This document shows positions 1 to 13,632 of a stretch of DNA of 64,000 nucleotides, piece after piece (the stretch's first letter is position 1; the number at the start of each line of letters is the position of its first letter). The stretch lies in assembly GCA_021397835.1 (NCBI GenBank), contig JAJFZO010000256.1, forward strand, positions 382,001 to 446,000, written 5' to 3'. Under the pieces are notes generated by a model. That model was not told the DNA's origin, made no database searches, and saw only the letters and a list, made by a program, of their open reading frames with translations. The translations under genes were made by a program, and so were the position numbers. The DNA comes from Moringa oleifera. Its lineage: Eukaryota > Streptophyta > Magnoliopsida > Brassicales > Moringaceae.

Positions 1-3000
1 AAACTTTTAAAAATTATATACATAAAAATAACAAAATAAAGATAAATATTAAAAAATTAATCAAATTTGTTTTAAAATTTTAAGTTTTATATATGGTTAA
101 TGTTATATTTAATTGTTTGATTTAATCTAAATTATATTTGACTCAAATTATTACAAAAAATTATTAATATCTTTAATCACACAAATTTTTAATATATATA
201 CAATACTTGAAAATTTTTAAATTTTTTATGATGATGTTTTGGATTTTTTTGTTACAGCTGTAAAAAAAATTTAAATTAGAATTCGTTATATCAATATATC
301 TATTTTTAAAACATTTTAATATATAATTTAAATTAAATGAAATTAAAATATATCATATAAAATTGATTCAATATTGTAAAAATAACAAATAATTATAATA
401 TAATTTTTGTAATATTTACTTAATATTTAATTTATAAAAATAATAAATTTATATTTAATGTAAAAATTTTGTTTATAAATAATTCCATAGCATACAATAT
501 CCATGTGTTGAACTGGCTCATCGAACTTGTAATCCAACAATTTAATTCAAGGTTGACTTGAATTCAACTTGAACCAATCAGTCTGTCAGAAAAAAAAATG
601 TCATTTTGTTTTTTTCTTCTTTTTTAATAAATTTTCAACGCAATAAATATTTATTTCTTCTATCGACTCGACCAATTCAATTTTCATTACGTAGATTCAC
701 ATGCCCTTTGGTTGAAACAGTAAAGAATAACTTTTACATTGACAAAACAAACATGTCCAACAAATTCAATTTGGAAAACTATGAATTTATTTTATCAGCC
801 AAAAAATAAAATAAGAATCCAATGAAACATCAGACTCTATAAAGATACCATTAATTGGAAAATGTCAGATAGGCAGAAATAAATAATTCCAATTAATATT
901 TAAAGAAAAAGAGAGAGAGAGAGATTAGTGGGGACAGATGTCTTGGTGGGCAAACGCAAGTGGGAGTATTATTATAAGATAAGAAATTGCAAGCGGCTCA
1001 CATGCCATGAATGCTGGTGGATAACATGCCACCCCATCATAGTCATCATCATCGATGTCAACGTGCTTTGCCCCGAAATAGAAGTAAACGTCAATCAATC
1101 CTTGGACGAGGAAACGAATCAACATACCCTCCATCTCCATGTTTCCAATCATGTCATCATCATCATTTTTATATTAACAACAAATCAACCAATTTAGCAC
1201 TATTTTACTTAAAAATATGTATTTTTTAAAAAATAATATTAAATGATATCAATATAAAATTAAAACATGCCATAAAAAATAAATAAATAACATTTTTATT
1301 AATAATAAATTAACAAATTACTGATGATGTATTATTCAAGCTTTTAAATTTAGCATTTTCTAAAAATTATCATTACACAATATAAATTCTTTTGCTATTC
1401 ATGTTTTGTGAAGGTATTCTATAAGAATTTTATTTACGAATATAATATTAACATAAATAATACATAAAACACTTTGTGCGTGAAAATAGTATCAAATTTT
1501 GTTATTTTACATGTTGAAACATCGATTTAATCAATTTGATATATAATAATTTATCTTGATTTAATTTAAATTATATTATTAATTTTTTGTACAAATTATT
1601 TAAATTAAATTCTTATAAATTTTATTAAAATTTTGTTTTATTTAAATTAAAGTTTATTATTTAAAAAATTAAATTAAAGAAATTGTAAAATGCATTTTGA
1701 CATTAAAATTATTATTACCCGAATTTTAAATTTTTTATGTTTTTTTATTTTTATATTCCATTAAAAAATTAAAAATTCATAGAACTTAGTTCATGAGAAT
1801 AAAATTATTTAAAAGTAGAAATTTACTGAAATTAAATTCTAAAATTTATTTGAGTCACTTTGATACATTTCAACAGTCAAAGTACTTTAAAATTTTTATA
1901 GCATGTTAAGATTCAAATCAAACCAAATTAAAATATTAAAATTATAACAGTTCAAATCAATGTATTAAAGCTTAAATTAAAATATAAATTTCATTCAAAG
2001 TTTTTAATTATATTTACCTTTATATTTATCAATAATATAATGTTTGTTGACAATTTAATATTTTGTTTACATAAAATTAACTGTCATAGTTTTTGTAGGT
2101 AAATATCATATAAAACATTAATATTTACTTCATGTTATTAATCTTTATATTTAAAAAATAATAAATTAAAGTTTAATTTATTAATTGAGTCCATAATATA
2201 CCTTAATTTAAATAATTGTGAAAAATTAAAGCTATTTTTATTGATAAAATATTTAAAAATAAGTCAACTAAATTTTTTATTTTATTTCAATTTTATCTCT
2301 TAAATTTAAATAATTTTTTATATAAGATTTGTTTTTAAAATTTTTTAAATTTTTAATTATGTAAATATTTAAATATATATTTTAAATTTTCAAAAAAATT
2401 ATAAAACATTTTGTCACACTAATTTTAATATTTTTTTATATCTATAAAAAATTTTAAATCAAATTTATTATTTAAAATTTTAAATTTAAATAATTTTAGT
2501 TTATAAATTTTTTAACAACTTATAATTTAGTTTAAATTGATATATAAAAATTTTGCTTTTTTTACTTTTTTAATGTGAAATGTTTGATTATTAATATAAA
2601 ATAAAATATTAAAATTTTACAAATATTTTATTTTATTTAAAAAATATAATAACGGTTATATCAAAAATAAATTAAGTTCAAAATTTGATTGATAAAAATT
2701 ACTAGTAAATATATATTATACATTCATTTACATTTAAAAAAAAAAAACAATTGCATTACCCCGCCCAAAATATCTGAGTGAGAGGGGTGGCTGACTGACT
2801 AAATCACCCTTTATTCAAATCAGGCAAAAACCAAGAAGTCCGCATCAACTTTGTTTCACATTGCTCAGTCAGATTCTTCTTCTTCCCATTAAAAGACAAC
2901 AACGCATGATAGATTGCATATCTTTAACAAACTTTACTACGAATAACTCATTAAATGCTTAACCACTGCCAAAATCCATTTCTATTTCCTTAAACCCCAT

Positions 3001-4633
3001 TCATTAGGCTGTTGAAACCCATTTTCATAATGGATTAGGACTTTTTTTATCCAATCAGTGTTGAGTTTTTACTAAAAAATAAATAAAATATTTTTATAAT
3101 TATTATATTAATATAAAAATTAAAATTTTTATTTTACTATTTTATTATGTCTTATTTTTATTTTTTTCAAAAAAATATAATGTAAATTAATATAAAATCT
3201 TTATCCTTCTGTAATAAGCCAACTCTTTCATTATGACTCTTCAAATGTCGTAACTATCACTAATCCTTGCGATTTGACAAATCCGCTTAGTCGTTTTCGC
3301 CCCTCAACCACTCTCTGTGTTTAGCTAAGCACAATGATTATTTCTGATTATAATCTCAACCAACCCCCTGATTAGTACCTAACATCGAACCAGTCTCCAC
3401 GTCTCCAACCTCAATTTCGTTGGCACCCACCTATATTTAACCTCACGACACCGTTTGATCCCAATCCGACTGTTCACAACCCTGGCCGAAATTCAAAGAT
3501 GCTCACCGGGTGGTCTTTATTATTCTATGGGGAATTAGAATGATTTGTTTAATTACGTTGTAATTAAAAGGGTTGGTTTGGTTGTCTGGGAGTCCCACGA
3601 GGGTTCGGGTTGTTTCAGTAATTAAGGCTTAATCACAAATTAATTACTGCTTAACGGATAGTATTAAATACGGGTTTGGCGCTCCAAGACAAAACGAGAA
3701 TTTCACTCCCGTTTTAAAATAACAACAAAAACGACAACAGATTGCCGTAAGTACTACTGCCCACTGCCTAATACGCACGTGCAAGCATGTCTCAGCTCGT
3801 TTGTGACGGCAACTCCTTGCAGGTTGGCCTCTCGATTTGACCGGCTTGGGCACCCAGTCTTGGTTACGCCGTGGGAGCATCATTTCTCCACCGTGTAAAA
3901 AGGACTCGCAAGCACGAACAGGACACGTGAAGAGAGAGAAAATCTGAATGAGTAGGAGAAATTAGTGTGTGAGCACTCGTACCGTCTGTTTGAGGGAAAA
4001 ACATATTTAAGTTCACTAAGGTGCCAATATGGGAAAGTTTGTTTACTCAGTAATTTTCTTAAATACATGCCACCTAATGATAAGTATTACACATCAATAC
4101 CAATCAATTTTTATAAGTTTTAGCTGATTAGATTTTAATTTTTTAAATTATATGACACATTTTTGTCATTGCCATAAAGTCTGTTTCAACTGATTTTAGT
4201 TACTGATAAGAGCTCCAGATTGCCATAACCTTCTGCCTTACACATATAACACAGAGCAATTCGATGATATCTCAACTTGGAGAGAAAACATTCGTTGCGG
4301 TGTACGGTGTGAGCGATCACAGGCGAGGATTTCCTGTAAGATTTACGCGCGATTGGTTCGAGAAGGGGCAGGCCAAACTAAAACCAAATTTGTATGCGGT
4401 GGCCTTGTTTGTTTGGATTGTTCTTGTTGGTGCTGGTGCTGGTGCTGGTGCTGGTGTCGGGGAGGTGCAGAGGACACAGCATAGTGCGGGTGTGCAGGCG
4501 AATGGCGTCCTTTTGCGTGAAGGGACGAGGGCGGCCGTCGCTCTAACCGTCGTTCTAAGACCGCCTACTTGACAACGACGATAACCAACGCCAACGATTT
4601 CTCTGCGGTTTCTTCTCTGTATCGGAAAGGGTG
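1..4633. other. AT-rich intergenic spacer upstream of the O-fucosyltransferase-like gene
   Basis: Bases 1-2750 are extremely AT-rich with many TAAATT/AATTTA runs and no convincing reading frame; a short GA tract lies near 910-925. Base composition rises from about 2760, and 3200-4630 is mixed-composition sequence that probably holds the promoter and 5' leader of the next gene. A (GGTGCT)n hexamer microsatellite runs at about 4428-4457 inside a 102-codon open frame (4264-4572) that encodes an Ala-Gly run; I treat that frame as non-coding. No tRNA, transposon end or conserved protein was seen. Confidence 0.7.
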
Positions 4634-4860
4634 ATGGCGAAGAGAAAGAGAAGAGATTACAACGACGATAAAAAATGCCTTTTCCTCTCTGGATTCCGCC
4701 AGCAGATGCTGTTTCTTATACGCCGGCGCCACCGCCTCTTCCCTCTCGTCTCTGTCTCCGTCACCTTCGCCTGCTTCCTCCTCTTCTTTGTCTCCTTCTG
4801 TCTCCTCTCTACCCCTCCTATCCTCCACCAGCCCCATCTCCGCCACCACTTCACCGTATG

Positions 4861-4911
<51 letters not shown>

Positions 4912-5277
4912 GCTCTTTCTGTCTATCCACTAGTATGTCTGTGTGTGTTTTATCTGTCGTACCTGTATGCTGATGGCTGCAGCTTTGTTGTGTTCATTTC
5001 AACTGGTTGTGTATCATAGAGAGTGGTATCTCAGAATTTCTAACGTGCTCTTCTTCGTTTTCCTTGTACACTCTCAGTATCTTTCGTTTGGAAGCTTTTT
5101 AATCTTCAATGCTTGCGTTTTAATTTTTTTTTTCCTCTGTCGTTGCTGGTCTAGCTGAACAATGTTGCGGCGGCCCGATCAAATTTGGATGCCAAGGCAG
5201 TGATTCCGGTCCCGGTATCCATCTTTTGAGTAGAGATATTTTATTGTTTCTTCTGTTTGTTTGATGACTCAATTCTT

Positions 5278-5312
<35 letters not shown>

Positions 5313-8300
5313 TTAAGCTTGAATTGGTTTTGTGTTTTGATCCTTATCTTAGCTATGGTTTTCTTGGAATGAATTTGTTTTTTTTTTTTTTCACCCTGTT
5401 TGGGATTCTATTGCAGGAAAATGGTGGGAATATTGGTCGTGACTTGTGGAGCTCGAGTTTATCCAAGTTCTACTGTGGTTGCAGTAATGCCAGTGACAAA
5501 TTTCAATGTGAAGTATTTTGAACCTTCAAATAATTAAGTTTTACCACTAAATTGTAGTTAGCAGTGTCTGGTTTTGTTAATTTAATTAGTAGTTTGATTC
5601 TGTGTATTAATTATTAGCCTCTTGATTTGGGTGGATAGTTGAGGCTTCCTTTTCTTTTGGATGATTATTAGTTGAAGTTTCTGTTGAACCTTGATTTCAG
5701 GTATAAACTTAGATATTGTTTGAAGTTTTATCCTTAATTGGCACTGGTATTGACCTATTCAGAATGGTGCAGGAGAGGACTTTCTGTGTATCTCTAGTTA
5801 ATTTTGTGAAACTCTCATCTCTGTTATTATTTTTTTCCTTCCTAAAGTAAAATTAGACATGTGATGTGAATGACCTGTTAGTTGCTGCTGGCACCATTCT
5901 TTAGATATGGATACTGATTGTTTAGGTTCTGCACTTTAATTATTCAGGAAATGCTCATCGATTTTTGAAAGTTAATTTCGTACTTTTGCTCTGCTGTAGA
6001 CATCTTTAATTTGGGAAATGAAAATGCAGGATAAAATTTGCTTCTTATAGAATCTTGTTTCTGTAAAATTTGTTAAGGTGTATTTAACTTTTTTTCTTAG
6101 AGAATTTTATATTGGTGAAATCCTTTTAGTAGTCATTGGCCCTGAATGTAATGTGATATGAGCTCTGTTGTATTTGTGGCAGTGGCTGATGAGAAGACAC
6201 ACCACAATCGATATTTGTTGATTGCTACAAGTGGAGGTTTAAATCAACAGAGGACAGGGGTAGGTTTGTTGAGTAGACATTTTTACCCAACCAATTCAGC
6301 ATTTTATTGATTTTGGAGTTGATGATGCATCTTGAGATGAATCTGCTTTTCAAACTGGATTGACCTTTTCTTTTCTTTGGGTTTTTGGATGAGTGAATAT
6401 CAGTAATTGCTATAGAAAGAGTTTAATTTGATATGATATTTAAATTTGATCATGTGAATCTTGTAAAAAATCACATATGAATCAAAGCCATATGATCGGT
6501 GCATGTTCATCCTCTGCACTTTGTCTCCCGTTCTGAATTATGTTGATATTTTAGGAGTAATTCGGCTCTATGGTTCTAGCTTCTGAACTTCTGTTGTGCT
6601 GTCATAGTCTGCTGTCCCTTTCTCCTGTTGGAAGATTATTGCAAGACCTATATGGATTCTCTTGTTATTACGTTATAATTGGTCCTACAATTGGAGCTTT
6701 GGTCTGTGAAATCTGTCATCTTTGTTGCAAAAGATGTGGCTCTTTTATCCTTATGCTGATCAAGTTGTTCTGTTGGAGTGTTGATGTATGAACTCATGGT
6801 CCAATCATGGTGCATTCATATTAACATTATTGCTGACTTTCTGTTGCTGAGGTTTTTGTTCCTTCTTTGGCTGCAGATAATAGATGCTGTTGTTGCAGCT
6901 TATATTTTGAATGCGACCCTTGTTGTTCCCAAGCTGGACCAGAAATCTTACTGGAAGGACAGCAGGTTGTGTTTGTATTTCATTTTTAAGCCATGCCTAT
7001 CATGACTGGTTTCTAAAATTCAGAAAAGTAAATATCTATCTTCTGTGGCTAACATTTGATTTGGTGTTTGCTGCAGCAACTTTGATCAAATCTTTAATGT
7101 CAACCATTTCATTTCATTTCTTTCAAAAGATGTCAAAATCATCAAAGAGCTACCAACAAAAGAAGGGAAAGTTATAACTCCTTATGCCATGCGTGTTCCC
7201 AGGAAGTGCACTCCAAAATGCTACCATAACCGAGTGCTACCTGTTCTTAACAAGAAACACGTAAGTAGGTTTATTGTAACTTGTATAACCGGAGATGGGA
7301 AGTTGTTTGAAGTAGCTCTACTTCATATCATGCTAATCGTAGCTGTAGTCGCAAATTGATTATAACTGGGAGAGGATAATGCAGAACGTACTGAGGTTAA
7401 ATATTGTCATGACTTTTGTAGGACATGTCATCTTTCGTGTTAATCTGTTGCTGTTTCTTGAGATTGTGGCCAAGTGATAATGATATAGAGTTTCTGTATC
7501 TTGCCTGCTTTCTTTGCCCTGAAAAATATGTTCTTTTCAAGATTTAACAACTGGAACTTCTTGGCTATGATTGCAGATTGTTCAGCTCTCCAAGTTTGAT
7601 TACAGGCTCTCAAATAGGTTAGACACAGATTTACAAAAACTTAGATGTAGAGTTAATTACCATGCTTTGGAATTCACTGATTCTATACATGAAATGGGTA
7701 AACAATTGGTTGAGAGGATGAGGGTGAAAGCCAAGCATTTCATTGCGCTTCACTTGAGGTAAAATACGCTCTGTTCTTTGGTTATCTGTGAATATCTTTT
7801 TTCTCTTTTCTCTGTCTTTTTTTGTTTCTCTCCCTTTCTTATCCACAAAGTGTGTTTTTACTATGCTTCAATGGCATTAATAAGATATGTAAGCCTTTCT
7901 TTTTTTGGAAGATTTCATTCTAGAGGGAGAGGATTTTCTTAATGCAAGTTTACGTATCCTCTCTAGGTTTGAACCTGATATGCTTGCATTCTCTGGGTGC
8001 TATTATGGTGGAGGAGAAAAAGAGAGAACCGAACTTGGTGCAATTCGGAAGAGGTGGAAAACCTTACATGTGAGGATCCATTAACTTTTCTAGTTGTAAC
8101 ACAGAAAAGGCATCATAAAGAATTTACAGGACATTGATGATTTTTAGTTTGGATTGACATGCAGAAACCAAACCCAGACAAAGTCCGAAGGCATGGAAGA
8201 TGCCCACTTACTCCAGAGGAAATTGGTCTTATGCTGAGAGCATTGGGTTATGGAAGTGATGTTCATTTATATGTGGCATCGGGTGAAGTGTATGGAGGCG

Positions 8301-9162
8301 ATGAGACGTTAGCACCACTGAAAGAGCTTTTCCCAAATTTTCATACAAAAGACACCATAGCCAATCAGGAGGAGTTGGCACCATTTTTATCATTTTCTTC
8401 TCGCAAAGCTGCACTGGATTTCATTGTTTGTGATGAAAGTGATGTATTTATCACCAACAACAATGGTAACATGGCTAGAATATTAGCTGGACGAAGGTAT
8501 ACTTTTTCTTTTTTCCCCTTTTTTCTTTCCTGGTGGTTTGCATGGTAACTATTCCAAGAGTAGCTTCCAGTCATACAGTAAAATATTTTTTAAGGGTCAT
8601 CTTTAGAGTTGCTTTCACATGACATGAGAAACAAAATTGTTATCAATTACTTTAGTCTTTAGACATGTTTGTCTTTTGCAGGAGATACTTTGGGCACAAG
8701 CCAACTATCCATCCAAATGCTAAAAAACTGTACAAGTTGTTCTTGAACCGAAGCGACATGACATGGGAAGAATTTTCCTCTAGGGTTCGAGCTCATCAGA
8801 TTGGTTTTATGGGAGAGGCCAATGAGGTGAAACCAGGGAGGGGTGAATTTCATGAAAATCCATCAGCCTGCATATGTGAGGATTTTCAAGCAAAGACAAA
8901 GGCCCTGGTCGATCTGATTCATGAGCATGACTCTGAAAATGAGCCTAAAAATGATAAGGAGAGTATCAAGAAGGAAGATACTGGTGATTCAACTGACAAA
9001 CAGGTATCTGACTATGAGGAGGATTGGTTTGACATAGAGTCTGGCGGGGATGAAATTGGGCTTCCAGGTGGAAGCAAAGAGCCATCTAATGGAACTTATT
9101 CAGATATCAGTTTTTTAGGTAAACCAGATCAACCAGAAGTGGACGAGTTCTTTTCAGACTAA
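4634..9162 (+). CDS. O-fucosyltransferase family protein (PF10250), type II membrane protein, 10 exons
   Basis: Coding exons: 4634-4855, 5155-5214, 5417-5507, 6183-6259, 6877-6965, 7077-7260, 7577-7758, 7967-8069, 8165-8496, 8682-9162; the joins are GT-AG and in frame, giving 606 aa. The start is the ATG at 4634; an in-frame GTG precedes it directly. The N-terminus is basic (KRKRR, RRRHR) followed by one hydrophobic segment at about residues 35-58, the layout of a Golgi type II glycosyltransferase. Family landmarks are GGLNQQR (142-148), the repeated cysteine motif after RVPRKC, HLRFEPDM (300-307) and GRRYFGH near 446. The C-terminal 80 residues are acidic and Ser/Asp-rich. The family moves fucose (or rhamnose in the RRT branch) from nucleotide sugar to proteins or pectin; donor and acceptor cannot be told here. 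Intron 1 starts with a (CT)n tract. Gene model confidence is high, the substrate unknown. Confidence 0.93.
4865..4907 (+). repeat. (CT)n microsatellite at the start of intron 1 of the O-fucosyltransferase-like gene
   Basis: An uninterrupted CT run of about 43 bases begins ten bases after the 5' splice site at 4856. A second, shorter CT run followed by (TA)n lies in intron 2 at about 5277-5311. Such CT/GA tracts can bind BBR/BPC factors in plants, but here the position within introns is the only thing seen. Confidence 0.9.
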
Positions 9163-10079
9163 ATGGAGGAAACTTCATGTTTTACCTTGAAGTACATGCA
9201 ATGCCTAACCTGATTTTCCATTAAATTATTGGGGTTAAGTTGGCCCTTTTACTAGAAAGCACCCTGTACATACAACTCGTTTGCAATTGAGCAGTTCAAG
9301 CTTCCAAATTTGGGTGGCTGTTGACTCACGGTTGAGGCCTGGAGGATTAGTAGCTGCAACATCAAAGAAACTTCCTGTATGGTAAAGCCATAGAATATTT
9401 ATTTTTTACTTTTAGGGGTGGGTTTGTTAACTCTTGCTGTAAGGTGGGAGGAACTGTATGAATGTATAGTAGGTAGTTTCTTAGATAGGTTTCCATCTAG
9501 TTATTTTTTCTATAGAAAAAGAATCCGATTAGTGTATTCTGTTAGGAAAAATTGATGTTAAATACAGCATAAAAGTGATGCCTTAAAAAAGATATTTTTC
9601 CATTGTAAAATGGAATGTGAAAAAAGATGAGGAGCTTGTTCATTTATTTGATTCTCTTTGAGGTCATGTAGGGCTTGTTCTTTTCTGTTATAAGAGGTAG
9701 GAAATATGTATGTGCCTGCACTGCATTGTAAGTGGAAAGGCATTTACCTCATTACTTATTTAACTAGTGGTACTGCTTTACTTGGCCGAAGCACTTAAGG
9801 CAAACTGTTAATCGTACCTGTTGTAGAACGGGGGCATTTAGGCTCCTCAAATTTTCTGAACAAGAATCAACCACGTGAGTTTGGCAGAAGCAAGTAAACC
9901 AAGCTATTGACCTGATATACGACACCGTAGTTGGCAAACCGAGTTAGCCAAAGAGGATGGCGGAGCCAGTGAGCGAGTTTGATTGAGGCGGACAGGACAC
10001 GTGTTGTAACTCGTGATCCATTTTGAGGACTGACGTGGAAAGATTGACATCCATTGTTCTCTGTAATCTCTCTTGCTGT

Positions 10080-10115
<36 letters not shown>

Positions 10116-10138
10116 CACAGAGGAAACAAAAGCAAGCT
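9163..10138. other. Spacer: 3' flank of the O-fucosyltransferase-like gene and HCF244 promoter/leader
   Basis: The first 500 bases look like a 3' untranslated region plus flank (T-rich, no frames). From about 9870 the composition becomes balanced and probably forms the promoter and leader of the next gene, ending in a (TC)n run at 10083-10112. CACGTG-like sites occur at about 9872 (accacgtgag) and 9998 (acacgtgt), candidate G-box or ABRE elements. No separate gene is supported. Confidence 0.6.
10083..10112 (+). repeat. (TC)n pyrimidine tract in the HCF244 leader
   Basis: About 30 bases of alternating TC end 26 bases before the HCF244 start codon. It is most likely in the 5' untranslated region. 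Pyrimidine tracts in this place are common near plant transcription starts (Y patch / GAGA-type sites), so a promoter or leader role is possible but not shown. Confidence 0.85.
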
Positions 10139-13100
10139 ATGGCGTGTAGTAGGCTTCCCACTCAGCTGGCAACACCTGACCTCCGCCGCTGTCACCCCAC
10201 AGCCAGCGGCGCACTCTCCTGGCGACGCAATTTAGCACCGGACACTTTCTTCCCTTCCCTCTCTTCATCCACTTCTCTCTCCAGTAACCCTCAAATTCAC
10301 TCATAATTAGACGTCAATCGCTTTACATTTAAGGGTTGATACAAATGTGGTGGATTCATTTTCTCAGGGAAATCTTCCAGGGTGCAGCCATGGGTGGTGA
10401 CATGCAATTCAGCAGGGGCAGTCAATATGGGGCCAGGTACTCCTGTTAGGCCCACGAGCATACTAGTGGTGGGTGCCACTGGCACACTTGGAAGGCAGGT
10501 CGTAAGGCGAGCTCTCGACGAAGGCTACGAAGTCAGGTGCCTGGTTCGACCAAGACCTGCCCCTGCTGACTTCCTCCGCGACTGGGGTGCCACAGTTGTC
10601 AATGTACTAAGTCGACTTCCTATAATTTTGACCAATTTTAGCATCTTTTTTATTTTTTATTTCCTTTGGGTCGTTTTTCAAGCTAACATTTTGGAGGCAT
10701 TATCCGGGTTACCCTTCCTTTTCCTTGTAAGGGAGTTTGGGAGGGGGGGATTAAACCAAATTTTATCTCATCCTAAAAGAGCAGAATACAGAGCAAGGGC
10801 TGCTACAAAACACATCTGGCTGTTAAGGGTGTTAGCTTCTCTTGCTCTGTTTAAGGGTTATACACTGATGTCATATGTCTTTGTACAGGCAGATCTTAGT
10901 AAACCAGAGAGCATACCAGCAACATTGGTTGGAATCCACACTGTCATTGATTGTGCTACAGGGCGTCCTGAGGAGCCCATAAAAAGGGTATGTTTTGGAA
11001 ATTTGAATAGGTCTCGTATATTTATTTATTTTTTTATGGTCTCCTTAGGAGTAAGTTAGACAGCAATGTGCTGCAGCAAACTTTTCCTTGTGCTTTTTGA
11101 TTCATGAAGCTGTTGAGTGTTGAGCAGGATAGTTTCGTAAGTCTTGTTTTTTGATATATTGTCATTAGTTTAATTGGGACATCAATTGATGATATTAATA
11201 ATGTTGTGTTCAAAGTGACAAACAAAAAGTTGTGCACTGAAACATCTATTGGTTTGATGGGAAAAGGAATAGTTACTCTCGAAATAGGTGAAAAGATGAA
11301 GACATGGATATCTTGATCTTCTATTCAATTTTCGTCTCCATGCATAGATATAATGTAGAGCTTTTAATGTATGTTTGTTTTCCTTACAACGTGTCCTGAG
11401 ATATGTGAAGTCATTTTCGGTGATGTTTTATGATTGCTTATTCACAGAGTCTGATCTTTCTACTCTTTTAGGTAGATTGGGAAGGAAAAGTTGCTCTCAT
11501 ACAATGCGCTAAAGCGATGGGAATCCAGAAATATGTATTCTATTCCATCCACAACTGTGACAAGCATCCTGAAGTTCCATTAATGGAGATCAAGTATTGT
11601 ACTGAGAAGTTTCTTCAAGACTCTGGCCTAAATCACATCATTATCCGGTTATGTGGTTTCATGCAAGTAAATGCCACCTACATCAAATTCTGAACATGTT
11701 TTATGATTCTGTCACTTAAAGACTTTTGATTAGTGGTTGATATATCAGCTTGACCAGCCATATCAGACCACTTCATCTGCTGCTTCTTCAGCATAATTCC
11801 CTGGACCACCCAACTTTTTTCACAATAGACTGCCTCCTCTTTACAGACAGGCAGAGTCAGAAGAGTGTGTACATGAGAACCAGCCATTCTAATAGATTTA
11901 TGCCAGACTATTGCATCTAATCATTGATTCTTGAGTGTTTTTTTTTTTTTTTTGGGTCTTAAAATATATGTGAAAGAACAAATCTAGTACTTTCTTATGA
12001 GAAATATTTGGGCCAAAGGGCAGTAGTCAACATTTATATCAACATTTATTGGATGTCTTAAGTTTTTGAGACAATGTTCATATGATTATATGCTTTAAGG
12101 TGGATCTAAACCAGAAAGCATGGTGATATGAAACAATAAATAATGTATATGAATGAGTGCTTTTGTTTCTTTCCTTAGTCATGGTGTCTTTGGTGCTTTC
12201 ATATCTCCTTTTGTGTGATTGTTGAATCGGAGTAAAATTGCTTGTTATTTATCCAGGGTCTCATTGGGCAATATGCGGTACCTATCCTAGAAGAAAAATC
12301 TGTTTGGGGAACAGATGCTCCCACACGAATTGCTTACATGGACACGCAGGTGATATGTGGATAAATTTCTTTCCTGACTAGTTTTATGAAGACAACTGAC
12401 TTTTGTTATTATCTCTCCATTGTGTCTAACTGTGTTTTCATTTGGTATTAGGATATAGCTCGACTGACATTTATAGCTTTACGCAATGAAAAAGTTAACA
12501 AGAAGCTTCTCACATTTGCTGGTCCTCGTGCGTGGACGACGCAAGAGGTATGCAAGAATGTTTCACCTTTTCTTGAGACTAAAATCTGACTGGTTCCTGG
12601 TTGACATGCATTTTCATAATATTCTAGTTTCTTGTCAACTGGGCAAATTTATCACTCAAGCAGATAATAGATATTGCAGGCCTTCATTTTAATTTCTTTT
12701 TCAGTGATTCTTGCTCCATGAATTGGAATGATTTGTAGGAGATGGTTTTCTTCTCTTCTTTTACAAAGTAATTGGTTAGAGCATTTGGAAGAAGTGAATG
12801 ATGCAGACTGTTTCTTCCATGTTGAAATTGCCTTCCTGGTTTTAGGTGATAACATTGTGTGAGAGGCTGGCTGGACAAGATGCAAATGTGACCACAGTTC
12901 CAGTTTCAGTCTTGAGGTTCACTCGACAGTTGACTCGGGTTTTTGAGTGGACAAACGATGTTGCTGATAGATTGGCTTTTTCAGAGGTAAAAAATTCTTA
13001 TATATTCATCATACTTCCTTTATTCATGCTGCGTGAAGCAAGATTTGCTTAATCTGTTTCATGGACATTCTAAAAGAACCAAACATGATAGAAATCATAG

Positions 13101-13632
13101 AATCTTATCCAACATGTGTTTCTCTACATCCGAAAATATATTGCAAACATATATTACTTCGTCACTAATAGCCCTGCCCTCATCCGATACATATATATAT
13201 ATTTTTTTTTCAATGGAGACTGTTAAATCTTTTTCAGTTTTGTTGATAATTTATTGCTGTGTTTTGTTTTACTTCAATGACCAATTTGACTCGCTATTCC
13301 TCTGATGGCCTTGGGACCTTCTTATATCCTTCACAGATACTGCAGTTCATTACTACCTTATGATCAGTTGTCCGATATTGCAGTATTTAGATACTTAAAT
13401 ATGGGTAGGATTTCTCTGACATGCTCTAATGTCTGTGCATGGTGGTACTTTGTAGGTGCTTACAAGTGATACTGTTTTCTCGGTCCCAATGACCGAGATA
13501 TATACACTACTTGGTGTAGATCCTAAAGATATAGTTACGCTAGAGAAATACTTGCAGGATTACTTTACAAATATATTGAAGAAATTGAAAGACCTCAAAG
13601 CACAGTCGAAGCAAAGTGACTTCTATATCTGA
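10139..13632 (+). CDS. HCF244: HCF244, SDR-like NAD(P)-binding protein needed for psbA translation, chloroplast
   Basis: Coding exons: 10139-10283, 10368-10603, 10889-10987, 11472-11666, 12257-12349, 12452-12547, 12846-12986, 13456-13632; all GT-AG and in phase, 393 aa, close to the Arabidopsis length as I recall it. Residues 1 to about 60 are Ser/Thr/Arg-rich with no acidic cluster, a chloroplast transit peptide. The mature part opens with the Rossmann motif GATGTLG (84-90) followed by the GRQ helix and then the very conserved [14 protein letters not shown] and RVDWEGK stretches, and ends [18 protein letters not shown]. It belongs to the atypical short-chain dehydrogenase (NmrA-like) family. 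In Arabidopsis HCF244 works with OHP1/OHP2 at the thylakoid in psbA translation initiation and D1 insertion during photosystem II assembly. Identification rests on near-identity over the whole mature protein to the sequence I remember. Confidence 0.96.

Noticed and set aside
925..1229. Overlapping frames on both strands near 1 kb
   Set aside because: Open on both strands at once, no known motif, in an AT-rich spacer with no splice partners.
4264..4572. 102-codon frame just before the O-fucosyltransferase-like gene
   Set aside because: Its body is a (GGTGCT)n microsatellite giving Ala-Gly repeats and random-looking ends; no family resemblance, and it sits in the probable promoter or leader.
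4565..4930. Minus-strand frame full of Arg-Glu repeats
   Set aside because: It is the complement of the (CT)n tract and of exon 1 of the real gene; low complexity. The same applies to 9867-10195 on minus.
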